This document shows, in pieces, positions 31,588 to 40,899 of a stretch of DNA of 64,000 bases; positions within the stretch are counted from its first letter, which is position 1, and every line of letters starts with the position of its first letter. Origin of the DNA: Luteolibacter luteus (lineage in GTDB: Bacteria > Verrucomicrobiota > Verrucomicrobiia > Verrucomicrobiales > Akkermansiaceae); contig NZ_CP051774.1 of assembly GCF_012913485.1 (NCBI RefSeq), positions 4,216,001-4,280,000 of the forward strand. Reading direction: 5' to 3'. The notes beneath the pieces are model-generated. The model searched no databases, was not told the origin of the DNA, and saw only the letters and a list, made by a program, of their open reading frames with translations. The translations under genes and the position numbers were made by a program.

Positions 31588-34500
31588 TCAGATTTCCCGT
31601 GGCTTCAGCCAGCGGAAGGAGACGAGCTCGAAGCGTCGTCCGAAGTTTTGATTCACGGGCGAGGATGCGGTGGCGGAGGCCTTGTCGGTCTGGTCGAGAT
31701 ACTCGGGGACGCGTTGCACGGTGGCTTCGCACCAGACCTTGACCTTCGAGTTCTTTTCATCGGTGGCCTCGCCGTAGGCGCGGATGCGGAAGGTATCCCC
31801 GCGCACCGTCAACTGTGGTGCGAGGGGAGTGAGAAGGTCGGCCTGATTGATCGTTCCAGGTGCTCCGTCCGCCGTGTTCCCGCCATCAGGCAAGCCGTAG
31901 GATGGATCCAAGACCGAAGCATTCAGTCCGGCATTCTCGATGGCGGCTTCCAGCGCGCCCTTGCGAGCGAGTTCCCCGCTGCCAGGGCGGCGGTTCACAA
32001 ACTCGGCGACGGATTGGAAGGGACCGCGTTCCTTGACTTGCTCCACGATCTCCTCGGCGAGCTTGGTGATCTGGTCTTCATCGAGGCGGCGGTAGCCGTT
32101 CCACTTGGCATGATCGGTCCCGCTGGAGCCGCTGCCGGATTCCAAGCTGCCGGATGCGGCATGCGAGTGGCGGAGCACCGGCAGATTGTCTCCTTCATCG
32201 AGCTTCAGCGACCCGTCAGTGATGATCGGAGCCGCGGCCCCGAAGTTGGAGCCGAGGAAAGCCTGCCAAGCGGCGATCCGCGTGGAGTTCACATTGAAGG
32301 GGGCATCCACCAGCAGGTGAGCTGCAGTTTCCTCGTAGGCATCCTCCGACGAGGAAAGTTCTTCGGCCAATTCTTCGCCGTCACGACCGCCGCGATGCGG
32401 ACGGAAGCGCGAATTCGGCAAAGCATCGCCCTTTGTGAAGAAGGCTTCCAGCAACTCCTTCGCGGAGCGCTTATCGGAACCCGGAAGTGCCGGGTGGTCC
32501 GCGGCGCTCGAAAGGAACCATGAGTCGAAGAGCGCATTGTTTGCGAGGTAGGAGTGATCCAGGTAGGCCCGGTTTCCCGCGGCGGTCTGGACCTTGTCAT
32601 CACCCAGCAGGGGCGGAGCGAAGGAGTTGGCGAGGACCTGTGCTGTCAGTGGCAATTGTCCGCCGACATTCAGCGGTGCGTGGCGGAGTTGTGCGAGGGA
32701 ATGGGCGGGTGCGAGCGGGAGGCTTGCGAAGGTGGCGAACTCGACGCCGCTTTGGGCATAGATGCCCGGCCCGCCGTAGCCGCGATTTCCGGTGTTGCTG
32801 ATCTCGATGGTGGGGCTGTTCGGCGGCCAGTCGGTCATGGCCTCCCACTTGAATTCATACTGGTGGTGGGCGAAGTCCTCCGTCTGGTCGATTCCTTCGC
32901 TGGCGTAGAAGTTTACCGGCGAGTTGTTCAGCCAGGACCGGGATCCGAAGCGTGAATCGCGTTCAGTCTTCTCCTGGAAGGTTGAAATGAGGAAGGGCTC
33001 CTTGAAGCGCAGCGCGTGGCGCGCGGCATTGAGTCCGGCCGTGCTGCCTTTCGGGATATCCGGGCTGACCACGATGGTGGGGAGGTCCTCCTTGGGGAAG
33101 TGGGGAAGCAATTCCTCCTCGCGGTCACCGTAGTCCAACTCGATGCCACCCAGCAGGCGTGTCACATTGCCACCGCCGAGGTAATACTTCAGGAAGCCGG
33201 TGATTTCCTGGCCGCCGGTTTCCTTGAAGTTATCCACGCCGGCGCGCTGAGCCTTTACTTCCACCTGGATGCGATCCCCCGCTTTCACCGCGATGGTGCG
33301 GACGGTCTTGCCGTAGTCCTTCCCTGAAGAGATCCCGCTGGAGTTGACGAAGATATTCTGAGTTGTCACCCCGCCAATTTCGGGACTGCTGGCACTGCCC
33401 GCGGGCGGATTGAAGCCGGGACGAAGCGTGACGCCGGTGAGGTTGTAGTCATGGCCGCCGTGCATCTTGTGGTTGTGCGCGGTGAAGACGACGTGCTCGC
33501 CGGGAGCGAGGATGCGTTCGGTGGTTCCGTCCTCGGGTTGGATGTTGAGACGATAGAAGCGGGACTGGCGCGTCTTGAAGTCCTCGACCGTATGGGCGTT
33601 GGTGAGCTTCGTGTACTCGGTGTTGATGAGAGTGCCGTTCTTATAGATGCGGAAGGCAAGCGGGATGCGGTAGAGCTCCACGCGAGCACCGGTGAAGCGC
33701 AAGGGAACATTGTAGGGATTCCACAGCGTGATGACCGGATCAATCACCAGCCAAGTGATGTATTCATCGCGCTGTTCCGGCGGGCTCTTCTTGGCGCTGC
33801 CGTCGTTGTACATGTTGTTCAGCGTGTCGGCATTGTAGCCGAAGGCCAAACTAAAGACGAACTGGGCCTTCGCGATCACCGGGGCGATCTGCTGTTCGGT
33901 GAAAGCCTTGTGCCGAAGCAGCTGCGTTCCTTGTGTGGCTGCGGTGGGGCGTGCGGTAACAGAGGCTACGCCGGCATCGAAGTAAGGGGAGTCGCCGCCG
34001 GTGAGACGCGTGTAGGCACGGTAATGGGACTGGAGGATGGACCAGGATGGGTCGGGGCTGGGCAAGGGATTCGCGCCGTTGAAGCGCGCCGGTATCCCGC
34101 TCAGCGGCTCATCGCCGCCGGAGTAGAGGAAGCGTGAGGCATAGCTGGAAGGAAGAGCGGAGGAGTCGAAGAGACGTGAGAGGTCCTTGGACAAGCCGCC
34201 CTCGGCTGCATTGCTCAAGACACCGAGGCTATCGGTGGTGAGATCGTGAAAGCCGAGATTTTCCTTCGCCAGCCCCGCGAGGGTCGTTTGACCGGTGCTG
34301 AGGAGCTTGTGGTGATCTGTCTTTTCATCGGCGAGGGCGCTCCAATCGAGGGCCTTCACCGCTTCAAAGCCATATCCCGCCGCTGATCCGGCTTGATCGT
34401 AGCTGCTCGCGAAGTCGGTGGGCTCTTTCTTGCTGATCGAGGCGGATGCCTTCTGGGATTCGTCAAAGACGGCCCAGGCGTAGGCTTCATCCGTGCCGAG

Positions 34501-35010
34501 TTTGACGAGTGGTGCCCTTACGGACTTGTCCGTGACGAGGGTGCTCCCGACGAGTTCGACGGATTCCTTCGGCACTTCGCCATCAGCGTATTTTTCTTCC
34601 TTGGTGTCGGCAGGGGTGGGAGAGGAGACCAGCCAGCCCTTGAAGCGTTTGGATTTCTCCTGATCCCAGTTCGGCGTGGAGCCTTTGCCATCCCACTTCC
34701 ACCCTTCCCAGACGCCGGTGAGATGGTCTTGCTGGCGCTGACCATGCTGGGAGGCCGGAGCCGTGATTCGTTGGTCCGGGCCAGCCGTGGCCTGCAGGCG
34801 GCCGATCGCCAATTGCAGCGCGAGCTTTGCATTCGATCGTGCTTGCTGAAGCGCTGCATCCCGCGATCCCGCCCGCAGGCTGATGGCCGAAAGCGACATC
34901 AATCCCACTGCCAGCAACAACAGCAGGACAAGCAGGCACATCGCCACCACGAGGGCGAAGCCCTTTTGGGTGCGTTGCGATGTGGTGGTGCGTGTCTTGC
35001 GTAGGATCAT
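31588..35010 (-). CDS. Verru_Chthon cassette protein A-like protein with pilin-like N-terminus
   Basis: A 1140-residue exported protein starting at the ATG at 35010, just before a type IV pilin/PilX-like segment: basic KTRTTTSQRTQKGFALVV, then a long Leu/Val-rich helix and LSAISLRAGSRDAALQQA. The next part, LALQLAIGRLQATAGPDQR, and the overall size fit the TIGR-defined Verru_Chthon cassette protein A family known from Verrucomicrobia. Cassette proteins B-D, which carry minor-pilin signals, are not next to it here. It may be a large minor pilin or a surface protein delivered by a type IV or type II-like system. Family assignment is from recall of the signature region, not a search. Confidence 0.7.
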   Translation of the reverse strand: MILRKTRTTTSQRTQKGFALVVAMCLLVLLLLLAVGLMSLSAISLRAGSRDAALQQARSNAKLALQLAIGRLQATAGPDQRITAPASQHGQRQQDHLTGVWEGWKWDGKGSTPNWDQEKSKRFKGWLVSSPTPADTKEEKYADGEVPKESVELVGSTLVTDKSVRAPLVKLGTDEAYAWAVFDESQKASASISKKEPTDFASSYDQAGSAAGYGFEAVKALDWSALADEKTDHHKLLSTGQTTLAGLAKENLGFHDLTTDSLGVLSNAAEGGLSKDLSRLFDSSALPSSYASRFLYSGGDEPLSGIPARFNGANPLPSPDPSWSILQSHYRAYTRLTGGDSPYFDAGVASVTARPTAATQGTQLLRHKAFTEQQIAPVIAKAQFVFSLAFGYNADTLNNMYNDGSAKKSPPEQRDEYITWLVIDPVITLWNPYNVPLRFTGARVELYRIPLAFRIYKNGTLINTEYTKLTNAHTVEDFKTRQSRFYRLNIQPEDGTTERILAPGEHVVFTAHNHKMHGGHDYNLTGVTLRPGFNPPAGSASSPEIGGVTTQNIFVNSSGISSGKDYGKTVRTIAVKAGDRIQVEVKAQRAGVDNFKETGGQEITGFLKYYLGGGNVTRLLGGIELDYGDREEELLPHFPKEDLPTIVVSPDIPKGSTAGLNAARHALRFKEPFLISTFQEKTERDSRFGSRSWLNNSPVNFYASEGIDQTEDFAHHQYEFKWEAMTDWPPNSPTIEISNTGNRGYGGPGIYAQSGVEFATFASLPLAPAHSLAQLRHAPLNVGGQLPLTAQVLANSFAPPLLGDDKVQTAAGNRAYLDHSYLANNALFDSWFLSSAADHPALPGSDKRSAKELLEAFFTKGDALPNSRFRPHRGGRDGEELAEELSSSEDAYEETAAHLLVDAPFNVNSTRIAAWQAFLGSNFGAAAPIITDGSLKLDEGDNLPVLRHSHAASGSLESGSGSSGTDHAKWNGYRRLDEDQITKLAEEIVEQVKERGPFQSVAEFVNRRPGSGELARKGALEAAIENAGLNASVLDPSYGLPDGGNTADGAPGTINQADLLTPLAPQLTVRGDTFRIRAYGEATDEKNSKVKVWCEATVQRVPEYLDQTDKASATASSPVNQNFGRRFELVSFRWLKPREI

Positions 35011-35077
35011 GGCTTTGTGGCTGGGAGAGTGGGACCGATGCGGTCCCGGTCGCGTATGAGTGGGGATGGAGGAGGAC

Positions 35078-38000
35078 TCAGGGTTGGTCCTCGATCCGGA
35101 TGAAGTGACTGGCTCCGGAGACGATCGGGATCGTGGTGGTGCCGTTGCCCGAGGCATCGGTGGTCACGGTGCCGTGGTCTTCGGTGAAGCCGCTGCTCAA
35201 GTTTGCGGAACCGCGCACCAGGTAGGTTGTCGAAGGCGCACCGCTGAAGTTCACGACGAGGTCGCTTCCCTGGATGATGCTGGAGCGGACGTTCAGGGAC
35301 GAAGCGACGGTGATGGTGATCGTCCGTGTGAAGGTGCCGCCGGGGCCGCTGAAGGTGATGGTGTAGGTCGTGGTGACACTGAGATTCAGCGGGATGATCG
35401 CATTGCCATTCACCAACGGGACGTTGCCGATGCCGTGGTCGACGCTCACCGAGGTGACATCCGGTCCCACCTTGATCGTGAGATCCGTGGAGCCGCCTGA
35501 ATTGATGGTGGCCTGCGCGCTGCTGAGCTGGATCACGCCCGATGTCTGCTGCCACCATGCCTCACGGTGAGCAGGGATGCGGGAATCATTCGTGGCGGGA
35601 TTCAGATCCGGGTCATCAAGAAGGGTGGGGTAGATGGCAACTTCATCAATCTCGCCGCGCCAGAGATCGGCAGTGAGCGTTTTCTGGGCTCCGATGACCC
35701 AGTCTCCCGAGGAGGCTTCGAAGACAAAGTTTGGATCGAAGGTGCTGCCGTCCGGGTTGGTGCCGTCCTTGGAGGATCCGATGAGCTGGCCATCGAGATA
35801 CCAGCGGACTTCCGTGTTCAGCGCATCCACGACGATCACGAGGTGGGCCCAGGTCTCTGCGGCCACGTTCACGTCCGCATCTTTCCGGACACCTTGGCCC
35901 AGATAGGTTCGCGGCGTGCCGTTGGCGTCGGAGAGGGAGAGCAGCACCCGCCCGGTGCCTTCGTTGTCCCGCTGGCTGACGATGGCGCGGTTTGCGGTGT
36001 TAAGTGCGGCATCGCGGCGGACCACGCTTTCGATGGTGAAGCCGGGATCGAGTTGGCCGGGATTGAGGATCAGGTTGGTAACCACTCCGCCATTTGCATC
36101 GAGGGTAATTGCTCCATCGACCACACCCGTGGCACCAGAGACGGGAGTTCCGGTAGGGCTGCCATTGTGCGGTGCCGTGTTGTCAGCCGAGTCGACGAAG
36201 ATCTCGGTGCCGGCGGGTTCGTTGAAGCGGAACCATGCGATGGGTGCATCGGCGCGAACGGCTGTGGAGAACTCATTTTCGGCATAGAGGGACTTGGTGG
36301 AGTCCGTCGTGCCGGTGCTATTCGTGGCGCTCAGGGTGAAGGTGGTCGCGCTGCCCGCATCGACATCGGCGAAGCCTTGCAGGGTGCTGCCGGTGTGCAG
36401 TTCGGTGGTGCCGGCCTTGATGCTGATGGTGGTTGGATTGGCGGCTTCACCTTCGGTGACCTTCCAGTGCAGGCGCACCTGGCCCGGCGTGCCGAGCTTC
36501 GTGACCTCGAAGCCTTTCACGACGGGTGCCTGATATTGGAGGGCGGTGACAGTGACGCTGCGGGTGACGCTTCCGCCCGGGCCGGTGGCGGTGACTTGAT
36601 AGGTCGTCGTGGCGGCGGGATTCACCGTGATGCTGGCGGTGCCGTTCGCGAGCGGCACGGTGCCGACGCCATTGTCGATACTCACCGAGGTGATGTCCGC
36701 GCCGACGTTGGCGATGAGATCAACCGCATCTCCGGAATTCACGACAGTCTTCGAAGCGGCGAAGCCGAGCAGGCCGCTCGTCTGGCTCCACCAGGCATTG
36801 CGGTGTGCGGGAATGCGTGAATCGGCCTTGTCGTTGTCGGCATTCGGATCGTCCAGAAGGCGGTCGTAGACAGCGATGTCGTCGATCTTGCCTTTCCAGA
36901 AGTTTCCGCTGAGAGCCTTTCCAAGCCCGATGATCCATTCTCCGGCCGCGGCTTCCAGGGTGATATTGGGATCGAAGGTTGTTCCGTCAGGGTTCAGTCC
37001 GTCGGCGCTGCTTCCTGACAAGACTCCATCCAGATAGAAGCGGAGTTCGTGATGTGCTGCATCCGCCACCACGGCGATGTGAGCCCAGCGCTCGTCGTCC
37101 AGTTTCGCGTCCGCGATCTTGTTGGTGCCGCCGCTGATGTCGGTCAGCACTTTGCCATCGGCGGCGGATGCGAGGAGGACGCGGCCGGTGCTGCCGCGCT
37201 GGGCGATCACCACGGGATTTGCGCCGGATGCTCCGGTTGCCCGCTGGACCACCGCTTCCACCGTGAAGCCGCTGAGCAGGGTTCCGGGATCGAGGATGGT
37301 ATTGCTGATGATGCCACTGCTGCCATCGAAGAGTGCGGCTCCATCGCCGAAGCCGGTGCTGCCGCTAACAGGTTGGCCGTAGATGCGGCCATTGTGAGGA
37401 GTGCCGTTTTCCGCGGAGTCCGCGATGAGCTGCGAGCCGGTGGAATCGTTGAAGCGGAACCAAGCGACGGGTGAATCCGCACGCACCTCTGCGGAGAAGG
37501 CTGTTTCAGCGGAGAGGATGGCAGGCTTGTTTGTGGTGCCCGTGGCATTGGTCGCGGCGATGCTGAAGCTGCTCGTGCCGCTGGTGGTCACATCGGCGAA
37601 GCCTTCCAAGGTAGATGGCGTGTGGACGATTACATCGCCTTCCTTGATCACCAGGGATGTGGGGTCGGGCACACCGCCTTCCGTCACGCGCCAATGGAAG
37701 CGGACCTTGCCGCTGGAAGGGAGGCTGGTTGCCTCGAAACCAAGTACGGCGGGAGCCGTAGCAACCGGCGGTGTCACGGCGGCGGCGTTCCAGAACAGGG
37801 CGCGGCTGACGCTGCCTTCAAGGCTGAACGCATTGTGGACATCGAAGGGGGCTCCGAGGACATTGGAGGCATTGCTGCCGGCGAGGCCGCCCACTGAACC
37901 GGCGGTGGGCAAGGTTTTCACGGACAGCGTGTCGTTGCCGGACCAATTCGACGGGGTTCCGGAAATAACGAAGGAGGAGGTGATCACGCTGCCGCCGTCC

Positions 38001-38521
38001 GGCTGGACTTTCAGCTCCAGCGTGCCCTGGTGATTCCAGGATGCGGAGAACGAGTAGGCGGTTCCTGCGCTAAGCTTTCCGATCGAGCTCTGCACCGCGA
38101 TCGCCGGGAGGGAGGTGTCATTGAGCGAGGCAGGGATGGTGATGTCGTTCGAGCCTTGCTTGGAAAGCAGGGTGGGCACGCCATCGACTAGATAGAGGCC
38201 GATCCCGTTCGAGGTGCCCCCGAGTTCGATCAGCAGTACGACGCGTGCCTCCGCAGGTGTGGCGCGCTCCAAGTCGGCGGAGGTGGGAATGAACGCGATG
38301 TTGAAGGTGGCGCCGAGGAGGTGTTCCGGGTCACCGAGGATCGGGATGCCGGATTGGCTGCCAGCAGTGCCGCCGTCATTGGCGATGCCCTTGATATCGC
38401 TGTCGTAGAGGGCGGTTTCCGGACCCAGTGCCGGAAGGATTGCGGCATGGGCGGTATGAGCGCCCAAGGTGGCGGCGAGGGCGAGTAGCTGGAAGCGGCG
38501 TGTTGTGGGGAAAGACTGCAT
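35078..38521 (-). CDS. Large secreted LamG-domain protein with an internal duplication
   Basis: A 1147-residue exported protein with a signal peptide (MQSFPTTRRFQLLALAATLG, cleavage after HTAHA). Residues 30-255 form a unique beta-rich region. Two similar modules follow, about 257-661 and 665-1060, with a 409-residue period. Each consists of an Ig/FN3-like domain (GFEATSLPSSGKVRFHWRVT; GFEVTKLGTPGQVRLHWKVT), a LamG jelly-roll (PVAWFRFNDSTGS; PIAWFRFNEPAGT) and a second Ig-like repeat. The last 85 residues have the APSTTYLVRGSANL pattern of short C-terminal domains in verrucomicrobial surface proteins. It is the first gene of the minus-strand block and is probably a carbohydrate-binding adhesin. 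Confidence 0.8.
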   Translation of the reverse strand: MQSFPTTRRFQLLALAATLGAHTAHAAILPALGPETALYDSDIKGIANDGGTAGSQSGIPILGDPEHLLGATFNIAFIPTSADLERATPAEARVVLLIELGGTSNGIGLYLVDGVPTLLSKQGSNDITIPASLNDTSLPAIAVQSSIGKLSAGTAYSFSASWNHQGTLELKVQPDGGSVITSSFVISGTPSNWSGNDTLSVKTLPTAGSVGGLAGSNASNVLGAPFDVHNAFSLEGSVSRALFWNAAAVTPPVATAPAVLGFEATSLPSSGKVRFHWRVTEGGVPDPTSLVIKEGDVIVHTPSTLEGFADVTTSGTSSFSIAATNATGTTNKPAILSAETAFSAEVRADSPVAWFRFNDSTGSQLIADSAENGTPHNGRIYGQPVSGSTGFGDGAALFDGSSGIISNTILDPGTLLSGFTVEAVVQRATGASGANPVVIAQRGSTGRVLLASAADGKVLTDISGGTNKIADAKLDDERWAHIAVVADAAHHELRFYLDGVLSGSSADGLNPDGTTFDPNITLEAAAGEWIIGLGKALSGNFWKGKIDDIAVYDRLLDDPNADNDKADSRIPAHRNAWWSQTSGLLGFAASKTVVNSGDAVDLIANVGADITSVSIDNGVGTVPLANGTASITVNPAATTTYQVTATGPGGSVTRSVTVTALQYQAPVVKGFEVTKLGTPGQVRLHWKVTEGEAANPTTISIKAGTTELHTGSTLQGFADVDAGSATTFTLSATNSTGTTDSTKSLYAENEFSTAVRADAPIAWFRFNEPAGTEIFVDSADNTAPHNGSPTGTPVSGATGVVDGAITLDANGGVVTNLILNPGQLDPGFTIESVVRRDAALNTANRAIVSQRDNEGTGRVLLSLSDANGTPRTYLGQGVRKDADVNVAAETWAHLVIVVDALNTEVRWYLDGQLIGSSKDGTNPDGSTFDPNFVFEASSGDWVIGAQKTLTADLWRGEIDEVAIYPTLLDDPDLNPATNDSRIPAHREAWWQQTSGVIQLSSAQATINSGGSTDLTIKVGPDVTSVSVDHGIGNVPLVNGNAIIPLNLSVTTTYTITFSGPGGTFTRTITITVASSLNVRSSIIQGSDLVVNFSGAPSTTYLVRGSANLSSGFTEDHGTVTTDASGNGTTTIPIVSGASHFIRIEDQP

Positions 38522-38547
38522 GGGAACGATCGGTGACGGCGGGGAAA

Positions 38548-38706
38548 TCAGTGGGGCTTGCGGATGCGCAGCGCAGGCGTCTCCAAGGGACGCTGGAGGG
38601 TGCGGTTCAAAAGGGAGTCAGGCCGGGCTCCGGCGAGCTGCCGACCGCTCAAAGAGCGGCGGGTTGCCTCGCCGGGAGCGATCAAGTGAAGTTTGTAAAG
38701 TAACAT
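38548..38706 (-). other. Possible 52-codon leader ORF overlapping a long hairpin, upstream of the LamG gene
   Basis: On the minus strand an ATG at 38706 opens a 52-codon frame (MLLYKLHLIAPGEATRR..., ending LRIRKPH) that stops at 38548, 26 bases before the LamG start. It is too short to be certain. Inside it, GCTCCGGCGAG (38627-38637) pairs with CTCGCCGGGAGC (38668-38679) with one bulged G, enclosing a second hairpin (CCGCTC/GAGCGG, loop AAA). GTAAAGT occurs at 38695 and 38726, 31 bases apart. The element could be a leader peptide, a structured 5' UTR or a regulatory site. Confidence 0.3.
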
Positions 38707-38812
38707 GGTAAGGTATCGATTGAGGGTAAAGTCTCCTCCGGAGTATGATTTGATGAAGGGTCAAAGCCCTTCTGTCCAAGAGGCCGTGTCGACAGCGAGT
38801 GGCTGGAAGGCG

Positions 38813-39023
38813 CCACGGCGGGCTCGGGAAAACCCATTATCCCGCGCCCGCCGTGGTCTGTTTGGTGCAGTCAGCCGGTGAAACCCAAGACACCGGCAAC
38901 CGCAGATCCGTCCGTTAACCACCGGAAAGCTGCGAGAGGTCGGCCCGCATCGACTCGCGGAAAATCACCGCGTCGATGCACTCAGGCCGACACCAGGTCG
39001 TACAACACATCGCAAGGGCGATG
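38813..39023. other. Hairpin-rich segment, candidate structured non-coding RNA
   Basis: At least four strong stems lie within 211 bases. H1: 38813-38856, 16 bp with one mismatch (CCACGGCGGGC/GCCCGCCGTGG plus CGGG/CCCG). H2: 38874-38897, 7 bp perfect, 10-base loop. H4: 38939-38991, coaxial GTCGGCC, CATCGA and CGCGG arms. H5: 39008-39023, CATCGC/GCGATG with loop AAGG. The loops of H1 and H2 share AAACCCA on the plus strand. No convincing ORF covers it. The strand of any transcript is unknown. Confidence 0.45.
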
Positions 39024-39412
39024 CGGCGACGGGTGTAGCGAGCGATTGGAAAAAGATTCATCGGATGCAGGAGACGGTTTCGATTCGCCACCACGGTCGG
39101 GGAGCTGTCCCGTCCCGATTTGTGGCACCATGTCAACTTTGCTCCCCTGCCCGGGGTCGCCGGATCGCTCGGTGAGGTCCTTCCGGACCCTCTCTGCGGC
39201 TGACGGGCGGACTAATGCCTATGTGATGGTGGGAATTCAAGAAGAAATTTCTCGCGACTTTTCCGGAGGACTGGGTTTTGCCTGTCTGAAAGCGGTGGAA
39301 GCCCTTAGGGCTGTGTCGGCTCTGTCGTTGTCTCCTCCTCGAAGGCGGGAGGTATTTTGTTACGAAGCCTGCCTTGTGTCGCGATGCCGAGTCCCTATCT
39401 CAGGTCCCGTCA
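39024..39412. other. Remainder of the gene-free interval before chrA
   Basis: No gene, clear promoter or terminator could be supported here. Open frames cross it on both strands, but none has a convincing start, family motif or composition like the neighbours. It is the 5' flank of the chromate transporter. Confidence 0.4.
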
Positions 39413-40717
39413 ATGAACGAAAACAGTCCTCCTCCCGCACCCAGCTTTCCGGAGGCACTCCGCTTTTGGGTCAAGCTGGGCTGGATCAGCTTCGGAGGAC
39501 CGGCTGGCCAGATCGCGATCATGCACAAGGAACTCGTCGAGCGTCGCCGCTGGATGAGCGAGGACCACTTCCTGCACGCGCTGAATTTTTGCATGCTGTT
39601 GCCGGGCCCGGAGGCCCAGCAGCTCGCGACCTATCTGGGCTGGCGCTTGCATGGCGCGCGCGGAGGAATCGCAGCCGGAGCGCTATTCGTCTTGCCTTCG
39701 ATCTTCATCCTGTGGGGGCTGAGCTGGCTCTATATGGCGGGAGGCGAGGTGAAGTGGATCCAAGGAATCTTCTACGGCCTTATCCCGGTGGTGATCGCCA
39801 TCGTGGCGGCCGCGGTGAAGCGGATTGGTTCGAAGGCGTTGAAGACTCCGGCGCTGTGGGGACTGGCTATCGCTGCCTTCATCGCGATCTTCTTTTTCAA
39901 GATCTCCTTCGTGGTGATCATCATTGTCGCTGCCTTGATCGGGTTTCTGGGCAGCAAGTGTTTTCCAAAGCAATTCCCTGCAGGGAAAGGTCACGGCAAA
40001 GCCGAGGTGGGGGATGAGCCCTTCGTTGCTCTTCCGCCGGCTCCGCGCGCGAGTTGGGCGCGGACCTTCATGGTGTCTGCTCTTTGTCTGGTGCTGTGGT
40101 GGGTGCCGGTGCTGGCCTGCGGGTTTCTGCTGGGGTGGCGGGATGTCCATTTCCAACAGGGAATTTTCTTCAGCAAGGCAGCTCTCGTGACCATCGGCGG
40201 CGCCTATGCGGTGCTACCCTATGTCGCCCAGATGGCCGTGGACCACTTTGGCTGGCTTAGCCAGCGGCAGATGATGGCGGGACTGGGGCTCGCTGAAACG
40301 ACCCCGGGACCCTTGATCATGGTGCTGCAATTTGTCGGCTTCGTGGCGGCTTGGCAGAACCCTGGAGATCTTCCCCCTTTGCTGGCTGCCACGCTGGGTG
40401 CCCTAATCACGACTTGGGTGACTTTCCTGCCTTGTTTCCTCTTCGTCTTTCTCGGCGCACCTCATGTGGAAAGCCTCCGCGAGCGTCCCGGGATTTCCAC
40501 CGCACTGACGGCGGTGACTGCGGCGGTGGTGGGTGTTATTCTCAATCTCGCGATTTGGCTCGCTTGGCATGCGTTGAAGCCGGAGAGCGGCGGCTTTGAT
40601 TTCTTCGTGGCCGTCGGCGCGATCGCCGCGTGGGTGGCGATGGAGCGATTCAAGGTGGGGGTTGTCCCGACCCTTCTGAGTGCGGCCTTGCTAGGGATGC
40701 TGTGGATTCACATTTGA
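39413..40717 (+). CDS. chrA: Chromate efflux transporter, CHR family (long, two-domain form)
   Basis: Polytopic membrane protein of 434 residues that expels chromate. The ATG at 39413 precedes the first CHR domain (FPEALRFWVKLGWISFGGPA, then NFCMLLPGPEAQQLATYLGW). The second CHR half has SKAALVTIGGAYAVLPYVAQ and AETTPGPLIMVLQFVGFVAA. The repeated FGG and PGP motifs are the family signature, and the length matches the long-chain form. About ten membrane segments are apparent. It stands alone, with no ChrB-like regulator adjacent. Some CHR proteins have other anion substrates. Confidence 0.9.
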   Translation: MNENSPPPAPSFPEALRFWVKLGWISFGGPAGQIAIMHKELVERRRWMSEDHFLHALNFCMLLPGPEAQQLATYLGWRLHGARGGIAAGALFVLPSIFILWGLSWLYMAGGEVKWIQGIFYGLIPVVIAIVAAAVKRIGSKALKTPALWGLAIAAFIAIFFFKISFVVIIIVAALIGFLGSKCFPKQFPAGKGHGKAEVGDEPFVALPPAPRASWARTFMVSALCLVLWWVPVLACGFLLGWRDVHFQQGIFFSKAALVTIGGAYAVLPYVAQMAVDHFGWLSQRQMMAGLGLAETTPGPLIMVLQFVGFVAAWQNPGDLPPLLAATLGALITTWVTFLPCFLFVFLGAPHVESLRERPGISTALTAVTAAVVGVILNLAIWLAWHALKPESGGFDFFVAVGAIAAWVAMERFKVGVVPTLLSAALLGMLWIHI

Positions 40718-40899
40718 GGGTCGTGCGGGATGCACTGTGCGGACATTGTTAGGTGGCTTCATTGCATTATGCAGCCGAAACGATGTTAGAGCCTTGCGGA
40801 AGTGTCTGAAATTTAGCGCTCAGTGGAGCGGGCACGGGGCTTGCGAGAAAGGAATCACGACGGGCTTCTCCGGCCCGTCGGAACTTAAAAGCCACAATC

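Noticed and set aside
23800-38521. Canonical SusCD polysaccharide utilisation locus
   Set aside because: No TonB receptor, SusD or sugar regulator is present, only sulfatases and surface proteins.
38878-40017. 379-codon frame across the gene-free interval into chrA
   Set aside because: It overlaps chrA in another frame, has no motif and crosses the hairpin cluster. It is more likely chance.
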